DNA from: Chaenocephalus aceratus
Lineage: Eukaryota; Chordata; Actinopteri; Perciformes; Channichthyidae
Assembly: GCA_023974075.1 (NCBI GenBank)
Contig: JAMFTG010000259.1
Span: 151,501 to 215,500, forward strand
Length of the DNA stretch: 64,000 nt
Direction: 5' to 3'
Shown: positions 43,542 through 53,899 of the stretch, piece by piece
Position numbering within the stretch: the stretch's first letter is position 1
How the letters are laid out: each line of letters opens with the position of its first letter
The notes under the pieces: model-generated
Told to the model about the DNA's origin: nothing
What the model saw: only the letters and a program-made list of their open reading frames with translations
Database searches by the model: none
Position numbers and translations under genes: made by a program

Positions 43542-43580
43542 CACAGTGCCACACACTCAGGAGGAGGCTGAGCAAAAACC
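43542..43580 (+). other. 23-RSS of V3.1
   Basis: CACAGTG, 23-bp spacer, GCAAAAACC. Confidence 0.92.
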
Positions 43581-44446
43581 CCAGATATTTGTCTGTCAGT
43601 GATTCTGTGCGTCTGCTGTCCTGAAGGGGGACCTCCAGCTTAATCACAGAATCATTCAGTCAGAGACGCTGCCAGCTGTTCGTCTCTGCTGTAACCTCAC
43701 ACCTCCATCACACACTCTGACTATACCACTGATACAGCTGCTCTGATTAAACTAACCCTAACCTGGAGGTTCTGGAGGTTACGACTCAAATACAGAGCTT
43801 ATGTGTTGATGGTTCTGACGGTAGAGCAGAGACCCGCTGGAGGTTCTGGAACATGTGGTTTTGTGTTTGACCCTCACAGCAGTGTTGGGTGGGAGTGATG
43901 TGATCCAGTCCTCTCTGCTTTAAACACTGCAGTCACACGAAGGACGTTGGCTATCCAATGTTTTAATGTGGCTTTCAACCGACGATTACTTTTGGTTATG
44001 CATTAACCTGCCCATTGTTTTCTAGATGAATTGTTTAGTCTTCAAAATGTCAGAAAATAGTAAAAGTCCATAGTAATGTCTTGTTGTCAGTTTATAACCA
44101 CACATATTTACTTTATGTGATCCAAACATTAGATTTGAGAGGCTGAAACATCTCATTTGCAATGATTACATAAAACACATGTTGTTGCTTAGTCATTGCA
44201 GCTCTACTCGAAACATATCTGAATTCTGTAAATCACATGACCATCAGCTTCGTGGTGTAAACTGTTCAGCGTTAAAGTAAACAAACTGTGATGTACTTCA
44301 GGGGGACCCCCAGTACCTCCTATACCACCTTTACTTTGTGAAATACTGAGTGCTACCTCACAGGATGTGACCACATGATGCAGGGACCCTCCCCCCTGCA
44401 GCCCTTCATACTTTATGAGGCTCTGCAGTCCCTGCCGTCAGACATC

Positions 44447-44980
44447 ATGGACGTGATCGTCTTTAAGCACAGCGTCCTCACAGTGTCCATCTTTTTACTT
44501 TGGACTGCAGGTAATTTACAATCAAATCGACCGTGGACTGGTTTGTAAATATACATTATCATCAACTAATGTTCTTGTGTTTGCTGTTTTTATCATTTAT
44601 AATGATATTGACGTGATATAAGGAGGATCAACCACTGAAGGTTATTATAGTATATGTTCTTGTTTCACTCAGGTCTGACTGACGGAAGCGATGTCACCCA
44701 GACTGACATGCTGTGGGAAACTCAGGGAGAGAGTGCAACCATGAGCTGCACACACACAAAGGATGCTAGCTACTACCAGATGTACTGGTACAGACAGCTG
44801 CCAGGAGAAACTATGAAGCTAATCGTGTTCACAATATCAGGGAACAAAGGTAATCATGATTTTGGAGGATTCAGCAAAGACAAGTTCTCAGCCACAAAGC
44901 CTGACGCTGAGAGTGGGACGTTCACCGTGAAGGATCTGCAGCCAGGAGACAAAGGCTTGTACTTCTGTGCTGTGAGTCAA
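44447..44980 (+). CDS. TCR V segment V3.2, family 1, intact
   Basis: Leader exon 44447-44510 (MDVIVFKHSVLTVSIFLLWT), V exon 44673-44980, 308 nt, open. CDR1 DASYY, FR2 QMYWYRQLPGETMKLIVF, CDR2 region SGNKGNHDFGGF, end GLYFCAVSQHS. The 3' flank (GCAAAAACCCCTCTGCTGGA) is that of cassette 3, so it is the positional equivalent of V1.3 and V2.3. Confidence 0.9.
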
Positions 44981-45019
44981 CACAGTGCCACACACTCAGG
45001 AGGAGGCTGAGCAAAAACC
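44981..45019 (+). other. 23-RSS of V3.2
   Basis: CACAGTG, 23-bp spacer, GCAAAAACC. Confidence 0.92.
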
Positions 45020-45257
45020 CCTCTGCTGGAGTCCCGTGAATAACAGAGATCAGTGAGTTCAGCTATCTGCAGCTGGAGCTCGACAGACTGCTTTTCAGTA
45101 TGCAGTGCCATGAGTGACTTGTTGTCAAAGTGAATGAGAAATCACAGGCAATACACAGACATTGTTCTCCATGCTGCTGCTGAGCATGTTTTCCGGATGT
45201 TTGTAGAATTTCATTCAGTTCAGAGCTTATATTTGATCATCATGTGAACAGTGACAT

Positions 45258-45672
45258 GTGTAAGGGAAACTTCTGCAGCGATGGAGAGTCAGGACTCAGA
45301 GAGACACGAGGAGAGCTGGAGCTTTGATGTCAAACACTGGTAGTTTATTACAAGCATCGGCCGGAGAATTCATATCACAAGTCACAGCAGCCAGAGGTTC
45401 CGACTGCACGGGTGGGTTGTCATGTCAATTCTGATCAGCCTATCTCTTGATAGACCCTTTAACTAGTTTACAGAGAGCTAATCAGCATATTGGGGGAAGG
45501 TATCCGTGACCACCTGGAGACACTGAATCACTCATCTGACTCTATGGCTCTGGGACCGAGAGTCGACCGGTCATAAAACTGATAATGTCAGCTATAGCTG
45601 AGACTTCCCATTCCTTAAGACAGGTAACAGACTTAGGGTTTGTCGCAAAATGTCAACAGGCCGAAAGGTTAA
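45258..45672. repeat. LTR-like dispersed repeat, unit 3 copy
   Basis: Counterpart of 21643-22060 and 36703-37112. Confidence 0.55.
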
Positions 45673-45975
45673 ATATCTTAAGTAAAGAAGAATTATTCTT
45701 TGACACTTAGGAGTAAGACAGAAATATTTCTCTAACAACATTTATAGACATATACTTGTCGATTGTTTTTTTTGTTAAATAGTTTTTACTTGCCTTTGTG
45801 ACTCTTTTCCTCTCACCCCTGTTCGACAGTTCAATGTCTGTGCTGTGTTTTGCGACTGAATTTAGAATATAAAACATTTCATCTATAGACCATCGCCTCC
45901 GTGTTTAATGTCAAAGTTATTGTGAAGTGCACCTCAGAACAAAGGGAAATGTTAGTTTAGTTCCATTATGTTTGA

Positions 45976-46155
45976 CTTATGTTAGACCTAGGACCAGGTG
46001 GAGGGATTATATCTCTTCGCTGGCCTGGGAGCGCCTTGGGATCCCCCAGTCAGAGCTGGTTGATGTCGCCAGGGAAAAGAAAGTTTGGGGCTCTCTGCTG
46101 GAACTGCTACCCCCGCGACCCGACCACGGATAAGCGGGAGAAGATGGATGGATGG
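45976..46155 (+). mobile_element. RTE-like LINE 3' fragment in unit 3
   Basis: Only the last about 180 bp of the element (RPRTRWRDYISSLAWERLGI, then DVAREKKVWGSLLELLPPRP and the GATG tail) remain, between the same ATGTTTGA target words as in unit 1. It keeps a block (GATGTCGCCAGGG) lost from the unit 1 copy. Confidence 0.85.
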
Positions 46156-46621
46156 ATGTTTGACTGCTAACTAATGTTTGAGCTAGAGAGCAGGACTTTT
46201 ACATATTGACATATAGATGTATGTGCATTACATTCAGGACGGGAGGGATATTGACGGATCAACAACAGCGAAGAGTAAGATGGAAGCTGTGGCAGGACAT
46301 GCTGAGGTTTTTCTGAAGTGGGTGATCCAGATTAGTGAAGAGATTTAGCATTCAGAGGAAGTTTAAAAGAGATGGCTGTAAAGCAGATGCAGCGAGCTCA
46401 CCTCACATACTGTTCGTGCGTCATAAGCATCGGCGTTGTTGGTGTGATTCCTCTCGCTGCCAGAGAGACAAAGATTATTCAAGACGATTGTAGATGTATT
46501 TCTCGGATCTTCATTTATTGACTTTGTATTATTTATCTTTTGTATTTTATTTATTTATTAATTCCTTTCTGATCAATTATTTTCAATCGTTGGTTTGTAA
46601 AACACATTTATTTTTATATTG

Positions 46622-46667
46622 ATGATGTCAGCTGTCATCGTCACCGTGTGTCTGCTCTGTGCTGCAG
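46622..46667 (+). pseudogene. Orphan V leader exon, unit 3
   Basis: MMSAVIVTVCLLCAA (one Leu-to-Val change), 46 nt, phase 1. No V exon follows. Confidence 0.6.
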
Positions 46668-47210
46668 GTTTTATACATATCTTTCAATTAGCTATGATGT
46701 CAGAAAAGTCTTTACAGCTCGTCCTCTGCTGTTCACTCTGAATCCATTGCTTCATGCTTTGGTGGTATCATTTTATTCTTTAACAGATTAAATAATCATT
46801 GAGCTGATCAAATGTCAGAAAATAATTAAAATAATCGTTTTCAAAGCAAAATTGTTAGAAAAAATATCACTCGTCACCGGCTTGATCTTCAATATCAGGA
46901 TATGTATTTATTATCCTTGCAGGAATGGAAGTAGTCATCACTCACAGGGCTGCGTGGGACAACTAGTTCCCAGAACAGTGTCTTTCAGATGCTTATATAC
47001 ACGGGAGGGGGTTACAGTCAACAAGATGGAAGAATACTGGTTCAAAGCAGTATTCTGACATTAGTAAAGATTAGCTAAGGCCTGCGTAAGCAATAAACAT
47101 GACAGTCATATGCCTATCTCTCTCGGGGCTGTGTCATCTGCCTTCTGAGGAACATGGCTATCATAACTTCAACAGTGTCTCATGAGCGTCATCCATGTAG
47201 TCATACATCC

Positions 47211-47463
47211 GGCTACGTACACAGCTACGTACACAGCTCTACGTACCCTACGTACACAGCTACGTAACACGGCTACGTACACAGCTACGTACACAGCTAC
47301 GTACACAGCTCTACGTACCTACGTACACAGCTACGTACACGGCTACGTACACGGCTACGTACACCGCTACGTACACGGCTACGTACACAGCTCTACGTAC
47401 ACCGCTACGTACACGGCTACGTACACAGCTCTACGTACACCGCTACGTAACACGGCTACGTAG
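47211..47463. repeat. 12-bp VNTR, unit 3, longest allele
   Basis: About 21 units of the GCTACGTACAC type, including ACCGCTACGTACAC and AGCTCTACGTAC variants. Confidence 0.95.
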
Positions 47464-47699
47464 GGCCTCTCTTATCATGTGCTACTCTGATACAGAAGGA
47501 ACATTCAGTATTCCCCAACAAAACGTATTCAGAGCAATTATTTGAAAAAATAAAAGCAGTCTTGAGATTCCGAAGCGGGAAACCAGTACATGATTTTTTT
47601 CGTCTTGATAAGTTGTATTGCCATCTACATTATATATTGAAGATGACGTGTCACATGTCTGTCTCCTCCCCTCTAAAATTGACTCTGGTTGCGTTCAGT

Positions 47700-47729
47700 C
47701 GGTCTGAGAGAGGAGGTGAAGACATCATG
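47700..47729 (+). pseudogene. Family-2 V gene V3.3: promoter and ATG only, cut by gap
   Basis: GGTCTGAGAGAGGAGGTGAA followed by GACATCATG is identical to the sequence ending at the ATGs of V1.4 (26157) and V2.4 (38975), apart from one G missing in GAGGGTG. The gene itself falls in the gap. Confidence 0.7.
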
Positions 47730-47829
47730 NNNNNNNNNNNNNNNNNNNNNNNNNNNNNNNNNNNNNNNNNNNNNNNNNNNNNNNNNNNNNNNNNNNNNNN
47801 NNNNNNNNNNNNNNNNNNNNNNNNNNNNN
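47730..47829. other. Assembly gap (100 N)
   Basis: Exactly 100 N, the usual placeholder for a gap of unknown size. By comparison with unit 2, at least about 3.5 kb (families 2, 3, 4a and 4b) should be missing, and possibly more units. Confidence 0.98.
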
Positions 47830-48310
47830 GAAATGATTGTTTCACATTGAGCACCAGAGGAACATTCATGCTCTTACACTTTGTCTGAATTAGCTTCACC
47901 GCTCAGTTTGACAGCTGAAGAGCGAGGAGGACGAAACATCCCGTTTCCAACAAGGACACTGCTCGAAGAATTCGCTTTCCAGCCTTTGTTATGCAGGTTT
48001 CGCTCTGAAGACACGGTGACAAAGAAGTTTCTTCTTCAATTTCCACATTGGCATCGGCAGCGCTGAGATGGAGAGTTGACATCTTTTTAAACTCGATACA
48101 CCCGGAGCAGACGCACACAAATGGTGGAGCACTCGGCGCTGGGTGAAGAACTTTCTCTTGAGTCGCTCGCATGCTTAGCGCTCACTGCTCAACGGAAACA
48201 ACTGAACAAAGTCTCGAGCCCTCAGAAAAAGGCAGCCAGCTATTTCTTAGCTCAGCAAATACTTCTATTCCCGTCATTCTAGATACATGTACCTCATGTG
48301 CAGCGAACAC
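47830..48310. other. No gene recognised
   Basis: Sequence to the right of the gap does not match the V units. No V, J or C motif is seen. Confidence 0.4.
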
Positions 48311-48710
48311 CGTCACGTGCTCACAGCTCACCCTCCCTCCTCCCTTCCTTCCTTCCTTCCTCCTCCCTCCCTCCTCCCTCCCTCCTTCCTTCCTCCCTCC
48401 CTCCCTCCCTCTTTCCTCCTTCCTTCCTTCCTTCCTTCTTCCTTCCTCCCTCCCTCCTCCCTCCTTCCTTCCTTCCTTCCTTCCTTCCTTCCTCCCTTCC
48501 TTCCTTCTTTCCTCCCTCCTTCCTTCTTTCCTCCCTTCCTTCCTTCTTTCCTCCCTCCCTCCCTCCCTCCTTCCTTCCTTCCCTTCCTCCTTCCTTCTTC
48601 TTTCCTCCCTCCTCTCCTTCCTTCCTTCCTTCTTTCCTCCCTCCTCCCTTCCTTCCTTCTTCCTCTCCCTCCCTCCCTCCCTCCTTCCTTCCTTCGTCAC
48701 GTGCTCACAG
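48311..48710. repeat. Polypyrimidine (CCTT/CCCT)n tract flanked by 16-bp direct repeats
   Basis: About 370 bp of C and T only on the + strand, bounded by CGTCACGTGCTCACAG at 48311-48326 and again at 48695-48710. Long open frames on both strands are artefacts of the repeat. Confidence 0.95.
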
Positions 48711-49189
48711 CGATTTGAGAACCAAGCAGCATTTTAGATCCAAAGAAATGCAGTTTTCATTGAAGAAAAAAACAAATTTGAGTTGGATTCGAACACTTGA
48801 ACCTGGAAAGTGTTGTGACGCGACAGTTAGGTTACGTTATGTTTTTTACTCTTGTGTTTTGATCCTGTCACTCTTCCTGTTTTTATTTTGAAAGTAATCC
48901 TTCCCTCTCATTCCAGATCCCACACTTCCTGCCTTTGTGTGTTTCCTCCCGCCCCCGGGATTGCTTGGCCCTGCCCTGATCGTTTTCACCTGTGCCCACC
49001 CTCCTCACCAGCCCGTGTGTTTCTGTGTTCCCCTCGTCAGTTCCTTGTTCATGTCGTGAGAATCCGGCCTTTTGACTCCTGAAACTTTACTTTGAGAAAT
49101 ATACCTTTTGTGAAGTGAGTTTTGTTTTGAAGTACGACTTAGTTTTTGTTATTTAACTACTTTCTATTTTTGGACAACTGTCTCCGAGT
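48711..49189. other. No gene recognised
   Basis: Nothing beyond the flanking simple repeats can be supported. Confidence 0.4.
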
Positions 49190-49290
49190 CCTGCTTTGGG
49201 TCCTGCGTCCTGGGTCCTGCGTCCTGGGTCCTGTGTCCTGCGTCCTGTGTCCTGCGTCTGTTCCTGTGTCCTGTGTCCTGTGTCTCGGTT
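49190..49290. repeat. Short tandem repeat, 7-8 bp unit (TGCGTCC/TGTGTCC)
   Basis: Irregular head-to-tail GTCCTGCGTCCTGG / GTCCTGTGTCC units. Confidence 0.85.
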
Positions 49291-49451
49291 CATAACAGAA
49301 AGGAGTTTCCTGTCAATGCACTCATTGATGAATGAACCTCAAAAGTCTCATATATTTACAAATTGCACAGAAACTCAACTTAAAGACCGGAAGAAGTCTG
49401 TCACCATCATCTTCCTAATGTAGAGCAACGCACAGATGTTGCATCCTAATC

Positions 49452-49861
49452 CCCTCCCTCCTCCTTCCTTCCTTCCTCCCTTCCTCCCTCCCTCCCTCCT
49501 TCCTTCCTCCCTTCCTCCCTCCCTCCCTCCTTCCTTCCTCCCTCCCTCCCTCCTCCCTCCTCCTTCCTTCCTCCCTTCCTCCTCCTCCCTCCTTCCTTCC
49601 TCCCTCCCTCCTCCTTCCTTCCTCCCTCCCTCCCTCCTTCCCTCCCTCCTTCCTTCCTCCCTCCCTCCTTCCCTCCTTCCTTCCTTCCTTCCCTCCCTCC
49701 TTCCTCCCTCCCTCCCTCCTTCCTTCCTCCCTCCCTCCCTCCTTCCTTCCTTCCTTCCTTCCTCCCTCCTTCCCTCCCTCCTTCCTTCCTTCCTTCCTTC
49801 CTCCCTCCCTCCCTCCCTCCCTCCCTCCTTCCTTCCTCCCTCCCTCCCTCCTTCCTTCCTC
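49452..49861. repeat. Second polypyrimidine (CCTT/CCCT)n tract
   Basis: About 410 bp of C/T only, the same composition as 48327-48694 but without matching flanks. Mirror-symmetric purine/pyrimidine DNA of this kind can form triplex (H-DNA). Confidence 0.95.
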
Positions 49862-51063
49862 TGTTGCCTCCCTGCAGACAGACCCTCTCGCACCAGGAAG
49901 AGGAGTTATGAGTAGAGGCTTGCGTTGCAACGGGCTCAGAGACGTCAGCACACTGTGTGAATGTAAGTAACGTGTGTGTGATGTAATACGCCTCCTCTCC
50001 CTCTAATCTGTGACATGTAAGATTACAGATAATCTGAGCGTGTCCCCTGACGTCACAGGAAGCACCACGCTTTAATAACCGTGAGTCGGCATCTGCATGG
50101 AAGACGCGGCTGCTGACATTAAAAGTCGAGCTGCTCATGCTGGCGGTGGGATCTCAGTGATATCCTCCTGAGCGACACATCGACAGAGGAACAAACATGT
50201 TGCTGATAAAGTTAGTTTAAACCAGGAAATGCTTTATCGGAATCAGAAACATTCTAATTGGACGACATTGAACATCTGAGAGCTTTGAAGATGATTAACA
50301 CGGGTTTCTTTGTCTCTTCCCGCTGGTTACTGAAAACCAAAATCAGGATCTTAAAAGTATTGTAAATAAAACGAGGGCTTTTGTGATTTAACCTCAAATT
50401 GCTTGTATGTCCTTTTGAGACGGGTTCAATCCACAGAGCAAGATGAAGTCTGCTGGCTTCTGTTCAGATGCAAGTGTTAAAGGTGTGCTCAAAGCCCTCT
50501 ACACAGCAGTGCTAGTGGCAGGGCTTTAACGCACCGAGCAGTTACCGTGAACCACAGGCGGTTATTTGAGCGGCTCCGCAATAAAATGTGTGATTCTTAA
50601 GTCATTGTCGCGGCATGGTGTTTGGTGTTACACCCGTTTGATCGTGGATGTATTAATGCATGTTGCGTCTGACAATTAAACATAATAGAATTCAGAATCA
50701 CAAAATTATTAAATATTATGCAAATCATGTGAAACTTTTATCAAAAATGAGAAAAATACCTAAGAAATATAGTTTTCCTGCTCAAGATACATGTGCTGAT
50801 GGTACGAATGTGGCTGATTTCATTGGCTGATTGATTGATTGGTTGATTGGTTAGTTGGTGACTAACATGTGATGGGGAAATCCAAAGGAAGAAACCGCCC
50901 AAAGCTCCATCAGGACTACTGCAACATTACTGCATTTCCACTGATACTACTGCCTCCTTTAAATACTTCATGTAGCTGTACTGCACGTGGACTCAAATAC
51001 AAAGTCATTTTCTTCTAGAGGTTTCCTTCAGAGGGAGAAGCAGGACTGATGGTGTAACACAGA
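49862..51063. other. No gene recognised
   Basis: No exon with plausible splice borders and no repeat family I recognise. Confidence 0.4.
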
Positions 51064-51071
51064 CCGCACAC

Positions 51072-51981
51072 TACGGCTGCACCATATTGGAAAAAACTGA
51101 TATTGCGAGATTTTCTTCCCCTGCGATATATATTGCGATATGAAAAAATGACATCCTTTCTTGAACTTTAATGATACAATTGGTATTTTTCTAACTATAT
51201 TGAACCGGATGAAGGATTTTAGTCACGGGCGTCTGGATGTTAAGTTATCAGAGCACAAGCTGAGCTAGCTCGGTTAGCAGCGCCGAACTGCCTGCCTGGA
51301 GAAACACATGAAACGACTTCAGTGTTTCTACCTTTAATCTCCGGGTCCGTTGGTTTTGGAGATTTGATTGTGATCGGTGGTTTGCTGTCACTCACTCAAG
51401 AACCCCCGACATGAGAGACGCACGAGTTTTTCCTTTATAGCAAGCAGCAAAATAATTGTAACATGACGTGTTTGAGTTAATTTGCCTACTTAAAGGTGGG
51501 GTAGGTAATTTTGAGAAACCGGCTCGAGATACACTTTTTGTTATATTCCATGGAATGCTCTTAACGTCCCGATAGCAATGAATACATTAAATGCTTTGAC
51601 AAAAAATCCATAAAATAATGTCATCTGTGGAAGCCGTGGCGCTGTAAAAAGCACGACCAATCATCTGAGCCGGCTAAAGTAACTGGATGGCCTCCCTGCC
51701 TGTCAGCCTTCCATCGGGGCACAGACTTATCTCGTGCCCTCATTGGTCATGTGCGCGTTCGTGTGTGTTGGGGGAGGGACTCTGAGAGGAAGTGGCAGAT
51801 TTCTTCCGGCTGTGTATTTTCAAATTCTAGAGCACTCAAGCTGGTTTCTCCAAAATTACATACCCCACCTTTAATATCGCACGTCCTAAAAAAGAAATTT
51901 GAAAAAAAATTGCACGTCTTGCGCTGGGACTATCGCGCATATCGCGATTATCGTCACGACACGATATATCGTGCAGCCCTA
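51072..51981. mobile_element. hAT-type MITE (TACGGCTGCACCATAT ... CGTGCAGCCCTA)
   Basis: Perfect 8-bp target duplication CCGCACAC (51064-51071, 51982-51989). Ends are imperfect inverted repeats, and ATATCGCGATATA-type words lie near both ends. No coding sequence. It carries a nested TTAA-flanked element (51494-51870). Confidence 0.9.
51494..51870 (+). mobile_element. TTAA-flanked MITE, copy 1 (nested in hAT MITE)
   Basis: Ends AGGTGGGGTAGGTAATTT / AAATTACATACCCCACCT, flanked by TTAA on both sides (51490-51493, 51871-51874), the target preference of piggyBac. The 377-bp interior has no open frame. The alternative is a 3-bp TTA/TAA-type duplication of a Harbinger-like element. Confidence 0.75.
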
Positions 51982-52084
51982 CCGCACACAGACAGCAGAA
52001 AATCAAACTGTAGTCGATTAATAAATACCGAAGACGCACCGATCAGTTTACTGGAAGACCCATCTGCAAATATCACTGAGGCAT

Positions 52085-52866
52085 TACAGTACAAATGAAA
52101 CACAGTAAAGACAGATAAGAGTACTATAAAGTCACAACTATTTTCTTTCAGGGTATTACAGCCGTACCAAAAATGCTACTGAGATGAAACAGATTGTATT
52201 AAAAACACGCTGCACTTTCAATTAAAGGAATATTTCATTCGTAGAGTGAAGAACAATAAAAGTCAGTACACTCGCTGCTGGCCCCACTTCCACTGAAGAT
52301 ATTATATCACAAGATAAGATCATAAAATACATAATTAAAGTTGTGGAAGGACTCTAAAAACCCATGAAGGCTGCAGCAGCCACAGAGGACACTGAGGACA
52401 AGTATTATTGTTATGTTTGCGGTGAATTTAAGCAACATCTTGGGAGCTTATATTACTACTGGTGGATATCCCAGATTTGTGTTTCAGGCCAGCACATACA
52501 TAAATAGATGAATAAATAAGGTTGAAGTATTTATGCATCGTAATTACAGTGCTGGCGGAGTGAGGAAGGCTTTGAAACTCCAATTAAGCTTCCATGTCGG
52601 GAAATAAACAACATAAATGAACAAAACTGAATCAATGAAATATGGGGGGAAATAATTCACCGTCAAAAGTGTTATGTGGGCGGAAGATGTTCAAAAAATC
52701 CGCTGAATGTAAAATAAGAATTTTTAATAAGATGCCTCAGGTGATGCCAAGAAGATGTTAGTGCAACACAGTTAGCAGAGGAAATATATGAGTTCTGTAT
52801 CGGGAACATTATTCAGATTAAGGTGTACTTATCCACGAGGGGAAATTCAGTTCATCACTGTGGTGT
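52085..52866. other. No gene recognised
   Basis: AT-rich intergenic DNA; nothing supported. Confidence 0.4.
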
Positions 52867-52868
52867 CA

Positions 52869-52901
<33 letters not shown>
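52869..52901. repeat. (CA)n microsatellite
   Basis: About 16 CA units directly next to the tRNA-like SINE segment. Confidence 0.95.
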
Positions 52902-52903
<2 letters not shown>

Positions 52904-52911
52904 ACTCTGCG

Positions 52912-52983
52912 TCTCATGGGGACTTGAACCAGCGACCCTCTGGTTCCCAAGACAAGTCGCTAACAGCCTGAGCTACTGACACC
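52912..52983 (-). mobile_element. tRNA-derived SINE head
   Basis: On the - strand: GGTGTCAGTAGCTCAGGCTG (A-box region, TAGCTCAGGCTGTTAG), then GGGTCGCTGGTTCAAGTCCC containing the B box GGTTCAAGTCC. Promoter boxes are good but the cloverleaf arms do not pair properly, so it is a SINE promoter region rather than a tRNA gene. Confidence 0.65.
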
Positions 52984-53323
52984 TTCCCACAGCACATTGC
53001 TCGACTAACACTACTTTGATTAATTAGATAAAGAGACAATGGAGTTGTGCAGGAATGAGTCCTATAACCCGGAAATAACTTAGCATTTCCTGTTCCTGTT
53101 CCTTCGCCACAAAGTCATCTGTGTCAAGTGTTTTTGGTTCGGTGCCTGAAATAAGATCTGTGGTTAACACAACAACGTTATGTTCTAGGACAAAATACAG
53201 CGGTTGCTAAAAAGTGTCCTCGTGAAATGTCTTACAATCATCATGTTGAACATTAGCCGCCTTTAGCCCAGCTGTGGTGAAATAAAGTCATGTCTGTGCT
53301 GTCGTTCCTTTATAGCCTAACGG
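52984..53323. other. No gene recognised
   Basis: Nothing supported between the SINE head and the next MITE. Confidence 0.4.
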
Positions 53324-53327
53324 TTAA

Positions 53328-53702
53328 AGGTGGGGTGGGTGAGAACGGAGAAACCAGCTCGAGTGCGCTAGAATTTGAAAGTACACATACCGGAAAAAAT
53401 CTGCCCTTCCTTCAGACTTCCTCACAGAGCCCCGCCTCCAACACACAGGAACGCGCACATGACCAATGAGGGCACGAGATAAGTTTGTGCCCAGATGGAA
53501 GGCTGACAGGCAGGTAGGCCATCCAGTTACTTTAGCCGGCTCAGATGATTGGTCGTGCTTTTTACAGCGCCACGGCTTCCACAGATGACATTTTTGTATG
53601 TATTTATTGTCAAAGCATTTCATGTATTCATTGCTATCGGGATGTTAAGAGCATTCCATGGAATATAACAAGTGTTTCTGAAGTGAATTACCTACCCCAC
53701 CT
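53328..53702 (-). mobile_element. TTAA-flanked MITE, copy 2 (opposite orientation)
   Basis: Same family as 51494-51870 but inverted. It shares GATTGGTCGTGCTTTTTACA, AGCGCCACGGCTTCCACAG and the TGACAGGCAGGTAGGCCATC region. TTAA on both sides (53324-53327, 53703-53706). Confidence 0.8.
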
Positions 53703-53899
53703 TTAATAAATCCTAAAGTGTAAGTATCAGAAACGTGCGTTCGCCGCTGAACTTATTTTCTGCAATATTCCAAGATCCAATGAAAAGATCCCATTGCTTT
53801 CTGTCAGGGGAAGCCTTGCAGTGCTAACTCCCGGGTCGGCCCACCTGAACCACTCTATAGTCCCACACTTCACTCAAGGGAGAACAAGTTCAAAACTGT

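Larger units (their letters stand above)
42433..47729 (+). repeat. Tandem duplication unit 3, truncated by assembly gap
   Basis: Starts with the same GAACTGTTATCAATGAAC. It has only two family-1 cassettes, the LTR-like repeat, a short LINE piece, the orphan leader, the longest VNTR, and then the first bases of the family-2 promoter and ATG at 47727-47729, where N begins. Families 2-4 of this unit are therefore missing from view. Confidence 0.9.

Noticed and set aside
48171..49951. Pro/Ser/Leu-rich + frames and Gly/Arg/Lys/Glu-rich - frames
   Set aside because: Artefacts of the two polypyrimidine tracts.
47830..50140. TCR D, J or C segments right of the gap
   Set aside because: No FGxG J motif with a 12-RSS and no constant Ig-domain exon could be found in any frame.
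52912..52983. Functional tRNA gene
   Set aside because: A and B boxes are present but the acceptor and anticodon arms do not pair, and the sequence matches the head of a teleost SINE.
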